This document shows positions 1-8,309 of a DNA stretch of 64,000 nucleotides, one piece after another. Both the position numbers and the translations under genes were made by a program. The notes below the pieces were generated by a model that made no database searches, was not told the origin of the DNA, and was given only the letters and a program-made list of their open reading frames with translations. Position 1 is the stretch's first letter, and each line of letters begins with the position of its first letter. The stretch is taken from NCBI GenBank assembly GCA_016795295.1, contig JAEUHP010000007.1, positions 20,315 through 84,314 on the forward strand, given 5' to 3'. The stretch comes from Planctomycetota bacterium. Its GTDB lineage: Bacteria > Planctomycetota > UBA1135 > UBA2386.

Positions 1-684
1 GCCCAGAAGGGCCTCGACGAGGTGCGCAAGAAGCTCACCAACCTCGGCCTCGACTACATCAACAACTCGTCCGCGCCCCAGCTCGGCATCCTGGTCAACA
101 CCATGCTCGGCTTCGAGCACCTGAAGGACTGGAAGCGGGTCGAGGAGATCGCCAACAAGACCCTGCAGCTGTTCGGCCAGGACAAGGCCGAGGCCACCAA
201 GCGCGTGATCGACCTGACGGTGCGACCCAAGGTCGGTGAGGCGCTGCTGCAGCAGAAGAAGTTCCAGCTCGCCTACGACATGCTGCTCGCGGCCGAACAG
301 GAATCCGAGAAGGCCGGCACCAAGCTGTGGGAAGTCAAGCGCCAGATCGCGCGCGCGCTCGGCGGTTGGTTCGAGTTCGACAACGTCGGTCGCCCGGTCC
401 GCGAACCCGGCCTCGACAAGCCGGTCGAAGCCTACCTCAAGCACTTCACCGAGTACCGCCAGTGGGCCGAGCGCCCGGATGTGAAGCAGTTCAGCCTGGA
501 TTGGTACCGCTTCCAGTGGGAGTGCTACTGGTTCGCCAAGCAAGCCGGCCAGAAGGACAGCAAGTACAAGGACACCGCCGCGAAGTTCTACAACCGGGCG
601 CGGTCGACCGACGACTTCGCCACGCTGAAGAGCCACGGCGAAGAGGGCTTGCTGCTGTTCAAGTACTTCACCAACAACCGCTGA
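1..684 (+). CDS. TPR-like helical protein, 5' end missing
   Basis: The reading frame is open from base 1, so the gene starts upstream of the window; the GTG at 22 is only an internal candidate. The visible 227 residues are rich in Lys, Glu, Gln and aromatic residues and look all-helical, with stretches resembling tetratricopeptide pairs (around the 'KKFQLAYDMLLAAEQESEK' segment). No catalytic motif is visible. The next gene encodes an exported TPR protein and an ExbB/ExbD block follows, so this may be the last part of a larger TPR scaffold in an envelope complex. The function is not recognised. Confidence 0.75.
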   Translation, partial: AQKGLDEVRKKLTNLGLDYINNSSAPQLGILVNTMLGFEHLKDWKRVEEIANKTLQLFGQDKAEATKRVIDLTVRPKVGEALLQQKKFQLAYDMLLAAEQESEKAGTKLWEVKRQIARALGGWFEFDNVGRPVREPGLDKPVEAYLKHFTEYRQWAERPDVKQFSLDWYRFQWECYWFAKQAGQKDSKYKDTAAKFYNRARSTDDFATLKSHGEEGLLLFKYFTNNR

Positions 685-767
685 GGCCCATGGACCGCGA
701 TCCGCGCCGCGCCGCCGCGATTTCCGTGCCGTTCCGCTTGCCACGCCACACCACCCCACACCGCCGT

Positions 768-1925
768 ATGCGCCTCCCCACCCTGTTCGCCTGCACTGCG
801 CTGCTCGCAGCTCCCGCCTTCGCCCAGAAGGGCGGCTCCGACAAAATCATCAAGAAGAACGGCGAAGCCCGCCCTGGCGTCGAAGTGATCGAGCTGAAGA
901 CCACGGGCGTGAAGTTCCGGAAGGAGAACCCGAAGGACAAGAGCAAGCCGATCGAAGAGGAGTTGCCGGCGCACCAGCTACTGGCCATCGAGTGGGGCGA
1001 CCTCCCTGACGCCTACATCTCAGCCCGCAGCGCCTTCGACCGCGGCGATGCCGCAGGCGCCGCGCAGCTGTTCGGCGAAGCCGAGCGGCAGGCCACCCGC
1101 CCGCTGCTCAAGGTCGACGCAGCGTTCTTCCAGATCAAGGCCGCTGTCGGCGCTGCCGGCACCGACCAGAACGCGGCTGCAACCGCAGCCGACAAGGCCG
1201 TGGCTTGGCTGACCGCCAACGCCAACCACTGGCGCACCCCCGAAGCCCTGCTGCTGGCGGGCCGCGCGCAGCGCCTCGCCGGCAAGTTCGCGGACGCAGC
1301 CACGACACTGAAGGATCTCGACAGCCGCGCCAGCAGCGAGCAGTTCGGCCCGGTGTGGAGTGCGCGCGCCAAGTTCGAAGCCGCCCAGGCACTGCTCGAT
1401 TCCGGCAAACCGGCCGAAGCACGCATCGCCTTCCAGGCCGCCAGCAGCGCCGCCGACACTGCTCTGGCCGCGGCCGGGAGCAAGAGCCCCGACGCTCCGG
1501 AGCTCAACGGCATCAAGATCCAGGCCAAGGTCGGGGAAGGCGAGACCTACCTCGGCGAGAAACAATGGTCCAAGGCCGAGACCTTCTTCAACGGGCTCGC
1601 GCGCGGCGACCAAGCCGAGCTGGTGGCGGCCGGGCGTGCGGGCGAAGGGGAGGCCATCTTCCTCGCCGCGGCCGAACAGAAGAACCTCGACGGGATCCGA
1701 CGCGCCCAGGTGGTTTTGGCCACGGCCAGCGTGTTCGACGCCCTGGGTGGCGAAGCCGCGGCCAAAGCCAACTTCTACCTCGGCAAGTGCGTTCAGATGC
1801 TCGGCGCCGACCGCGAAGGCGACGGCTGGAAAGCCCGAGCGACGAATTACTTCCAGATCGTGGTCTCGAGCTACCCCACCTCGCGCTGGGCCGGCAACGC
1901 GCGCACCGAACTCGCGGCCAAGTGA
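768..1925 (+). CDS. Exported TPR-repeat protein
   Basis: This is a 385-residue protein. The frame is open far upstream, but the ATG at 768 is followed by a good signal peptide (MRLPTLFACTALLAAPAFAQ), which decides the start. After the signal comes a short beta-like region (about residues 25-75, with 'GVEVIELKTTGVKF'), then roughly 300 residues of Ala-rich helical repeats of TPR type (for example around 'ARSAFDRGDAAGAAQLFGEA' and 'WSKAETFFNGLA'). It is probably periplasmic. It lies 213 bases upstream of the ExbB-like gene and reads the same way, so it may act with that channel. The repeats suggest a binding role, but no partner can be named. Confidence 0.75.
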   Translation: MRLPTLFACTALLAAPAFAQKGGSDKIIKKNGEARPGVEVIELKTTGVKFRKENPKDKSKPIEEELPAHQLLAIEWGDLPDAYISARSAFDRGDAAGAAQLFGEAERQATRPLLKVDAAFFQIKAAVGAAGTDQNAAATAADKAVAWLTANANHWRTPEALLLAGRAQRLAGKFADAATTLKDLDSRASSEQFGPVWSARAKFEAAQALLDSGKPAEARIAFQAASSAADTALAAAGSKSPDAPELNGIKIQAKVGEGETYLGEKQWSKAETFFNGLARGDQAELVAAGRAGEGEAIFLAAAEQKNLDGIRRAQVVLATASVFDALGGEAAAKANFYLGKCVQMLGADREGDGWKARATNYFQIVVSSYPTSRWAGNARTELAAK

Positions 1926-2138
1926 CCGAGCCGGGGTGCTCGCGGCCCCACAACTGCAGAACCACCCTGATTGCGCCGCAACTTTCTGCACCCGGTACTT
2001 TCCAGCCATCCAGCTCTTCTGCAAACTGCCGAACCCTACCCCCGCGCGCTCGCCGTGGCCCTCTGCGACGAGTGCGCACCCATCTCCCCCTCTCCTCTCT
2101 TCACCCCAGACCCGAGTCGTCCCAGGAGTCCTAGCTCC

Positions 2139-2858
2139 ATGTTGTCCACGCAAGTGCCCTTCGTCCGCCTGATCGCCGTCGCCGCTCCCCTGCTGCTGGC
2201 TGGTTCCGCTCTCGCCCAGGAACCCACCGAACAGCGCAGCGCCATCGCCGACGTGTTCGCCTACGAAAATGCCGGCCTGGTCGGCTACTTGATCATCGTC
2301 CTGTCGATCGTCGCGCTGGCGCTGATCATCGAGAACATGATGTCGATCAAGCGCGAGAAGCTCGCGCCGCCGGACCTGATCGACGAGCTCGAAGCGCTGT
2401 TCGACGGCCAGCAGTTCCAGGACGCCGTGGAACTGTGCGAGCAGGACAAGAACTACCTGACCAACGTGGTGGGAGCTGGCCTGTCGAAGCTCGGCCACTC
2501 GTTCGAGACCATGCAGACCTCGCTGCGCGAGATGCAGACCGAGGAGTCGGTCAAGCTGTTCCAGAAGATCGGTTGGCTGTCGCTGATCTCGGCCATCGCG
2601 CCGATGATGGGCCTGTTCGGCACGGTGACGGGCATGTTCGTCACGTTCGGCAACATCGCGGCGTCGGGTGGCTCGCCCAACCCGGCACAGCTGGCCGGCG
2701 GTATCAAGATGGCACTCATCACCACGATCTTCGGCCTGACGGTCGCGATCCCGGTCGGCGTCGCGTTCTACGCGCTGCGCAACCGCGTCATCAAGACCTC
2801 GACCGAGATCAACGCGATCACCGAAGACCTGTTCGAGCGCTTCCGGGGCAAGAGCTGA
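2139..2858 (+). CDS. MotA/TolQ/ExbB family proton channel protein
   Basis: This 239-residue protein belongs to the inner-membrane channel family that uses proton flow to energise outer-membrane or envelope machines. The ATG at 2139 has AGGAG about 10 bases upstream and gives a signal peptide ending near 'GSALAQ'. A first membrane segment ('GYLIIVLSIVALALIIENM') is followed by a cytoplasmic helical stretch. Two more segments near the C-terminus include 'GWLSLISAIAPMMGLFGTV', which holds the family hallmark PMMGLFGTVTGM. Two ExbD genes follow, giving the usual ExbB-ExbD pairing with ExbD doubled. The cleaved-type N-terminal signal is common in ExbB relatives of Planctomycetota and Bacteroidota. 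Confidence 0.92.
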   Translation: MLSTQVPFVRLIAVAAPLLLAGSALAQEPTEQRSAIADVFAYENAGLVGYLIIVLSIVALALIIENMMSIKREKLAPPDLIDELEALFDGQQFQDAVELCEQDKNYLTNVVGAGLSKLGHSFETMQTSLREMQTEESVKLFQKIGWLSLISAIAPMMGLFGTVTGMFVTFGNIAASGGSPNPAQLAGGIKMALITTIFGLTVAIPVGVAFYALRNRVIKTSTEINAITEDLFERFRGKS

Positions 2859-2951
2859 GCTCGCGGGCCGGCACCGGCGCAGGCCGCTGGCCATCAGCCC
2901 GCGGCAGGCGCCAACCCTTCCCCTCCCACCCCCACACCCCGGAGCCAGACC

Positions 2952-3497
2952 ATGAATAACACCAAGCTGGTCCAGCAGAACGTCGACATGGACATGACGC
3001 CCATGATCGACTGTGTGTTCCTGCTGATGATCTTCTTCGTGCTGGTCATCGACTTGAGCCAGAAGAGCCTCGAAGACCTGATCCTGCCGCGCGCAGTGTT
3101 CATCGAACCCGACGACAAGCCGCCGGACAGCCGCCCGATCATCAACGTGCTGCAGAACGGCAGTGTCGTCTACAACAAGGAGGTCTTCTACGACCCCTCG
3201 AAGCACGGCACCAACTACGCCCCGATCAAGGAGCTGCTGCTCACGATCCGCAAGAAGGGGCTGCTCGACAAAACGCTGCACCTGAAGGCCGAGACCGTCG
3301 GCGGCGGTGCCACCGTCAACCTGATCGACGACCCGATCCTGTTGCGCGCCGACAAGTGGACCGAGTGGAACTACATCGGCGAGGTCATGAAGCAGTGCAG
3401 CCAGCCTGATGTGGCGTTCTGGAAGGTCGAGTTGGCCATGTCCGAGCAGGACAAGGAAACCAAAGAGAAGAACCCCCGACTCAAAGGTGGCCAGTGA
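2952..3497 (+). CDS. Biopolymer transport protein ExbD/TolR family, copy 1
   Basis: This 181-residue protein has a short cytoplasmic N-terminus ending in 'DMDMTPMIDCVFLLMIFF'. That segment is the ExbD/TolR membrane helix with the proton-carrying Asp (MTPMID). The rest is a periplasmic domain of mixed alpha/beta type. A GGAG sequence lies 8 bases before the ATG. The periplasmic part is longer than in the shortest ExbD proteins and carries a middle insert rich in charged residues. It sits between the ExbB gene and a second ExbD, overlapping the latter by 4 bases, so the three are surely co-translated. Confidence 0.92.
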   Translation: MNNTKLVQQNVDMDMTPMIDCVFLLMIFFVLVIDLSQKSLEDLILPRAVFIEPDDKPPDSRPIINVLQNGSVVYNKEVFYDPSKHGTNYAPIKELLLTIRKKGLLDKTLHLKAETVGGGATVNLIDDPILLRADKWTEWNYIGEVMKQCSQPDVAFWKVELAMSEQDKETKEKNPRLKGGQ

Positions 3498-4057
3498 GCG
3501 CAATCGAAGACGCCCAGGAAGAGGTCAAGCCGGACATGACGCCGATGATCGACGTCGTGTTCCTGATGATCATTTTCTTCATCTGCATCGACTTCAAGGT
3601 GCTGGAGTCCAAGCTCCCTGCCTACCTGCCGAAGGACAAAGGTAGCCAGAACACCAAGGTGGAACCGCAGGAACAGTTGTCGATCAAGATCTACGTCGAC
3701 AACAAGGGAACGCCGACCTATCCGGACGGCGCCAACGCGAATTCGATCAATCCGAACACGAACCGCCCCTACCGCTTCGTGCTCAAGGACCACCGCATCC
3801 GTTGGGAGGTCGGTCCCAAGCCGATCGCCGACCTGAAGGCGGTCAAGGACGAGCTGACGAAGATCGCGCTGGATCCGGCCAGCCAAGTCAAGGACGAGAC
3901 CGCACCCGGTGGCAAGAAGCTGATGAGCTGCGTGATCGAAGCCTACCCGGGCACGTTCTACGACGACGTGGCCAAGACGGCGGACGCGGCCAACGACGCG
4001 GGCTTCAAGGAAATCAACTTCGGCGGCGGGTTGGGCCCGGCGCCCGGCAAGAAGTAG
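3494..4057 (+). CDS. Biopolymer transport protein ExbD/TolR family, copy 2
   Basis: This 187-residue protein starts at a GTG that overlaps the previous stop in GTGA. The N-terminal 'KPDMTPMIDVVFLMIIFF' again shows the ExbD helix with its Asp. The periplasmic part differs from copy 1, which suggests a heterodimeric ExbD pair rather than a recent duplication. Its end is followed by a strong hairpin (4095-4132), so the ExbB-ExbD-ExbD unit probably ends here. The secretin gene that follows after about 575 bases has the same orientation. Confidence 0.92.
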   Translation: MSAIEDAQEEVKPDMTPMIDVVFLMIIFFICIDFKVLESKLPAYLPKDKGSQNTKVEPQEQLSIKIYVDNKGTPTYPDGANANSINPNTNRPYRFVLKDHRIRWEVGPKPIADLKAVKDELTKIALDPASQVKDETAPGGKKLMSCVIEAYPGTFYDDVAKTADAANDAGFKEINFGGGLGPAPGKK

Positions 4058-4094
4058 CCCCTGCGAAAAGGCGCGGGCTCGAAGGCCCTCGACA

Positions 4095-4132
4095 ACTCCC
4101 GCCCGGGACCTCCACAGAGGCCCGGGCGGAGT
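4095..4132 (+). terminator. Hairpin terminator after exbBDD
   Basis: The arms ACTCCCGCCCGGG and CCCGGGCGGAGT pair almost perfectly with one bulged C, and the loop can be shortened by a further CCTC/GAGG pairing. It begins 37 bases after the second ExbD stop. There is no clear T-tract (it is followed by CGTTTGCG), as is usual in GC-rich genomes. Confidence 0.6.
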
Positions 4133-4632
4133 CGTTTGCGCAGGGGCGTTTTGCGTCCCGAACCAGGTGGGCCCCTCGCTGCGCCCCAGAAGCTCCGCCT
4201 GGCGTGCCGACGGCTCGACAAGCCGCCGATGCAGAGCATCTGCCCCCCCGAGTCAGGGCAGACTCAGCGCGGAGACGTGGCGCCACCCGAACGGCGAGAC
4301 ACCCCGACGCCCGCGCAACCGTGCTCGGTCCGCGCAAACCGCCCAGCGCAGCACGAGAATCCGACTTCACCGCGAAAATGGGCTGGCGCGTCCGGGTGGG
4401 CAAGGCTAGCTTCCGGCCTCCCCTGGCCGCTCTCCGCAACCCGGAACGGCCTTCCGTCCGCTCTCGGTCTGTCGACAAGTCCCTCTCGACCGCTGCCCGC
4501 GTGCATGGCGCCCTCCGTGCCCTGCAGAGTCCACTGCAGAATCGCGTGCTGCGTTCGCTTGTCGGTTGGCTGAGAGACGGAGGCTGCTTTCGCCGCCTCC
4601 GCGTGATCCCTGAATGCACCGAGCGTGACCCG
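4133..4632. other. 500-base region with no gene, upstream of the secretin gene
   Basis: Open frames here are shadows with no recognisable protein. The only structured element seen is a hairpin just before the next gene, CGGAGGC (4578-4584) pairing with GCCTCCG (4595-4601). It could be a leader structure of the secretin mRNA. The secretin promoter probably lies in this stretch, but no convincing -35/-10 pair was found. Confidence 0.4.
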
Positions 4633-7233
4633 ATGGCTCTCGAAAACTCGCGCCTTCTCGCTGCCTCACTGACCGCTGCGATCCTCGGCACTTCCTGCTC
4701 CACTCCGAGCGATTCCTCCAACGCCAACCCCCAGGCGGACCGCACTGGTGCCAACGCGGCCGACGCGCCGTCTGCCGAGAACGGCACGGGACAGCGTCAG
4801 GATCCCCAATCCGGTGAGCAGCGGCTCGGCGAAGAACGCCGTCAGGCGCTGGTGGCCGCGTACCTGGAGCGCGCGGAATCGATGCGCGCCAATGGCCAGT
4901 TGCTCGCCGCCAAGAGCGAGTTGCTGAAGGCGCAGAATCTGGCACCGGCCAACGAACAAGTGTTCCGCCTGCTGTCGGCCGTGCAGGCCGAGCTGGGCGA
5001 ACCGACCGGTCGCGTGACCACCTTCGCCGACGAGCAGCTGCGCCTGCAGAAGATCGGCGAAGAGCGTGCGCGCGCCGACGTTGCGACGCGCCTACAGCGG
5101 GCCGACGGACTGGTCGCCGAGAAGAACTACACCGGCGCCATCGAAGAGCTGCGGCTGGCAGCTCTGACGGTCGAACTGAAGGACCAGGTCGACTGGATGG
5201 GCAAGCGCGAAGAGGTCGCCGCCAAGAAGGCTGCCGCGGAGCAGCTGCTGGCCGACCAGCAACGCGCGGAGCAAGCCGCAGAGAACAAGCGCCTCGCCGA
5301 GCGCCTGCGGGAAGAGTACCAGGCCGCTGAGCGGCACCGCCGCGTGCAAGTGGACACCCTGCTGCTCGAGTCCCAGCACGCGTTCGTCAACCGTCGCTTC
5401 GCCTACGCGCAGGAGTGCGCCCGCCGGGCGCTCGAGATCGATCCGAACAGCACCGTGGCGGCGGAGATGATCAGCGCCTCGGTCAAGGCTTCGCGCGAGA
5501 GCTCCACCGACGCCTACTACCTCGAGCGCGCCAAGGCCATCCGCAACATGCTGGAGGCGGACGAGGACCTGAAGGTCCCGCAGACCGAAGTCCTCGAGCT
5601 GAACATGACGACCTGGAAGAAGGCCTTGGATCGCGCTGGCAAGAACCGGCGCACCGAGGAAGTCTCTCCGGCCGACCAGCACCTGCTCGACAAGATCAAG
5701 ACGGTGTCGGTGAGCAAGCTGACCTACACGGAGGAGAACGGCGCGTTCCTCGACGTGATCAACAACCTCAAGCTCAGCACCGGCGAGCAGATCCTCGTCA
5801 CCCCGGAAGCCCGCAAGATCATCGAGGAAGAGAGCCTGAAGGTGCAGATCGAAGTCCGGGGGCAGATGACCCTCCACGACTTCTTGAACTTCCTGTGCCA
5901 AACCTCGACCAAGCTCGCCTGGACGGTTCGCAACGGTGTGATCCTGATCGGCGACAAGTCGCAGGCGTCCGGGACCTTGAGCACGGAGATCTATCCGGTC
6001 AAGGACTTGGTGATGAAGCACAAGCAGTTCTTGGCGCCGCGTATCCGTGACATCCCGGGCGAGTCGAACAACAACACGGAAGACTCCCCGCGCTTTGGCA
6101 GCGAAGCGGAAGACCCGATCGTGTTCGTCGAACTCGACGCCCTGAAGAAGCACGTCGAAGACGCCACGGACCCGAAGTACTGGGCCGATGCCGAAGCCAA
6201 CGGCGGCTGCGTCATCACCACCGAAGAGAGCGGCTTCCTGGTCGTCAAGGCCAGCCCCGAGCTGCAGAAGCAGGTGCAGCAGATCCTCGCTGACATGCGC
6301 CGGTTCGCCACGCCGGTGGTCACCATCGACTCCAAGTTCTTGACCATCTCGCGCAACTACCTGCAGGAAGTCGGCATCGACTTCCGCGGTTTGGGCGGTG
6401 CTGGCAACAAGGGCGATGCCGTGTCGCTGGACGACGTGACCAACGGCCTGCAGAACAACGCCTCGCGCGGCCTCGACAACAGCGGCACCGGGGACCCGGC
6501 TGCCAATCCCATGGCTGGCGCGTTCTTCAACGACGGCGGCGACGGTGACGTGCGCGCCCGCACCGAGAACTTCTTCACTTCCGACCTGAGCCGCGTGCTC
6601 TCGCCAACCGGCGGCTTCACGGGCGCCTGGACCCTGATCGGCGACACGCAGCTGAACATGATCCTGCGCGCGGTCGAGAAGCAGCAGGACGTGGAAGTGG
6701 TGAACAGCCAGATCCTCTCGGTCACCAACAACCAGCGCGGCCACGTGGCGGTCATCAACCAGACCACCTACATCCGCGACTTCGACGTGGAAGTGGCCCA
6801 GGCCGCCTTCATCGCCGACCCGAAGATCGACATCATTCAGGATGGCATCGTGCTGGAGGTCGAGCCGACCATCCAACACGACCGCAAGTACATCATCCTG
6901 AACCTGAATCCGACGGTTTCGGAACTGACCCGGCCGATCCCGACGTTCACGACGTCCCTGGCCGGTTCGACGCTGCCGGTGACGCTGCAGCTGCCGCGCC
7001 TCTTGGTGACGAACTTCACCACCACGGTGACGGTGCCGGACGGCGGATCGGTGCTGCTCGGTGGCCTGCGCCAAACGCTCAACAAGGAGCGGCGCGCGGA
7101 GGTTCCGGTGCTGTCTCGCCTGCCGATCCTGTCGTTCTTCTTCAAGCAGGAAGGTTCGGCAGACGAGAACCGCAACCTGATGGTCCTGGTGCGCGCCCAG
7201 ATCACCGACGTGATCGAGAAGCTGGGCAAGTGA
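4633..7233 (+). CDS. Secretin family protein (type II/III secretion GspD/PilQ-like) with N-terminal TPR and coiled coil
   Basis: This 866-residue protein is predicted to form an outer-membrane channel. The ATG at 4633 gives a signal sequence ending near 'ILGTSC', a weak lipobox, so a lipoprotein is possible. Residues about 50-260 form TPR-like helices and a Glu/Ala-rich coiled coil. Residues about 350-550 resemble the small ring-building N domains of secretins. The C-terminal about 230 residues carry the secretin core, with 'LEVEPTIQ', 'NLNPTVSEL' and the diagnostic 'VPDGGSVLLGGL' followed by 'VPVLSRLPILSFFF'. Its nearest neighbours are ExbB/ExbD genes, not type II secretion genes. The pseudopilins are about 37 kb away (44.0-46.9 kb). 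The long N-terminal TPR/coil is unusual for GspD. Confidence 0.9.
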   Translation: MALENSRLLAASLTAAILGTSCSTPSDSSNANPQADRTGANAADAPSAENGTGQRQDPQSGEQRLGEERRQALVAAYLERAESMRANGQLLAAKSELLKAQNLAPANEQVFRLLSAVQAELGEPTGRVTTFADEQLRLQKIGEERARADVATRLQRADGLVAEKNYTGAIEELRLAALTVELKDQVDWMGKREEVAAKKAAAEQLLADQQRAEQAAENKRLAERLREEYQAAERHRRVQVDTLLLESQHAFVNRRFAYAQECARRALEIDPNSTVAAEMISASVKASRESSTDAYYLERAKAIRNMLEADEDLKVPQTEVLELNMTTWKKALDRAGKNRRTEEVSPADQHLLDKIKTVSVSKLTYTEENGAFLDVINNLKLSTGEQILVTPEARKIIEEESLKVQIEVRGQMTLHDFLNFLCQTSTKLAWTVRNGVILIGDKSQASGTLSTEIYPVKDLVMKHKQFLAPRIRDIPGESNNNTEDSPRFGSEAEDPIVFVELDALKKHVEDATDPKYWADAEANGGCVITTEESGFLVVKASPELQKQVQQILADMRRFATPVVTIDSKFLTISRNYLQEVGIDFRGLGGAGNKGDAVSLDDVTNGLQNNASRGLDNSGTGDPAANPMAGAFFNDGGDGDVRARTENFFTSDLSRVLSPTGGFTGAWTLIGDTQLNMILRAVEKQQDVEVVNSQILSVTNNQRGHVAVINQTTYIRDFDVEVAQAAFIADPKIDIIQDGIVLEVEPTIQHDRKYIILNLNPTVSELTRPIPTFTTSLAGSTLPVTLQLPRLLVTNFTTTVTVPDGGSVLLGGLRQTLNKERRAEVPVLSRLPILSFFFKQEGSADENRNLMVLVRAQITDVIEKLGK

Positions 7234-7268
7234 GCTCGCTCTGAAGTGAGCGTGTTGCGGAAGTGAGC

Positions 7269-7298
7269 GCCGGCCGCTCCCTACGGGGGGCGGCCGGC
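7269..7298 (+). terminator. Hairpin terminator after the secretin gene
   Basis: There is a perfect 9-bp stem, GCCGGCCGC (7269-7277) with GCGGCCGGC (7290-7298), and a 12-base loop. It starts 35 bases after the secretin stop and is followed by TGCGTTTCCG. The remaining bases up to 7526 show no gene. Confidence 0.65.
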
Positions 7299-7526
7299 TG
7301 CGTTTCCGCCCCTGCACGCACTGGCCCGACGCGGAAAGTGGCCGGTCCGAAGCGGCCCTTCTCCCGCCCCAAGCGGCCGGCTGGAATGGCTGCTGGCGGG
7401 CAAGCCACGGCGTGGTCGACCACCGTCTGACCGGCGCCTTGGCAAGCCACGCCGGCCAACCCCAGCGCAGGTTCGCCAGCCTGGGACTCGACGACGAGCC
7501 TTCGACCAAGGAGCATCTCGCCCGCG

Positions 7527-8249
7527 ATGACCAGGCCCCTGGACGCGATCTTCTTCGACATCGACGACACCTTGTTCTCGACCACGGTGTTCGCGGACAA
7601 AGCGCGCCGCAGCGCCGTGGATGCGATGATCCGGGCCGGGCTGCGCGCCGAGCGCCACGAAGCGATGCGAGAACTCGACGACGTGATCGCCGAGTTCTCG
7701 AGCAACTACAGCGGGCACTTCGACAAAGTCCTGGACCGGCTGGGGCCGGAATCGACCGAAGGCCACAACCGAGCCGTGATCGTCGCCGCCGGCGTGGTGG
7801 CCTACCACGCCACCAAGTGGCGCGAACTCAAGGTCTACGACGACGTCTACGAAGTGCTGAAGTGGCTGTCACACACCAACCTGGTGCGCGGCGTGATCTC
7901 GGCTGGCATCACCATCAAGCAGGCCGAGAAGCTGGTACGCCTCGAGGTGCTCGAGTTCCTGACTCCGTCGGCGATCTTCTTCACCGACCAGGTCGGCTTC
8001 AGCAAACCCAACCCCAAGCTCTACCGGCGCGTTCTGCACCGGCTCAAGCTGTCGGCAGACCGCTGCCTCTACGTCGGCGACAACCCGACCCACGACATCG
8101 ATCCCTGCAACCGCGAAGGCTGGGCCACCGCACGCATTCGCCGCAGCGGTCGTCATGCGCACGAAGAAGGCGCGACCACCCCCAGTTACGAAATCCGCGA
8201 CTTCCTGGACCTGCGCCGCATTCTGCAGGACGAGTTCGGCGTGCGCTGA
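7527..8249 (+). CDS. HAD-superfamily hydrolase (subfamily IA)
   Basis: This 240-residue protein has all four HAD motifs. Motif I is 'FFDIDDTLF' near residue 10 (nucleophile Asp11 and Asp13). Ser in 'GVISAG' is motif II, Lys in 'GFSKPNP' is motif III, and 'YVGDNPTHD' is motif IV. Members dephosphorylate small phosphorylated metabolites; the natural substrate cannot be inferred. AAGGAG lies 13 bases before the ATG. The gene stands alone on the + strand and converges on the glycosyltransferase cluster, so a link to that cluster is not implied. Confidence 0.88.
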   Translation: MTRPLDAIFFDIDDTLFSTTVFADKARRSAVDAMIRAGLRAERHEAMRELDDVIAEFSSNYSGHFDKVLDRLGPESTEGHNRAVIVAAGVVAYHATKWRELKVYDDVYEVLKWLSHTNLVRGVISAGITIKQAEKLVRLEVLEFLTPSAIFFTDQVGFSKPNPKLYRRVLHRLKLSADRCLYVGDNPTHDIDPCNREGWATARIRRSGRHAHEEGATTPSYEIRDFLDLRRILQDEFGVR

Positions 8250-8309
8250 CCCGCGCCGGCGCGTCGACTCCAGCGCTCTGGCCCACCCGCCCCCGAGTCC
8301 CGGCGGACC

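Noticed and set aside
1020..3503. 827-codon minus-strand frame over the TPR/ExbB/ExbD genes
   Set aside because: It is an antisense shadow of well-recognised + strand genes.
3802..4632. Extending the secretin gene upstream to 3802
   Set aside because: That part overlaps the second ExbD gene and a terminator hairpin; the signal sequence at 4633 sets the start.
8252..8263. Palindrome CGCGCCGGCGCG between the HAD and glycosyltransferase genes
   Set aside because: It has no loop, so it cannot form a terminator hairpin, and such GC palindromes are common by chance at this base composition.
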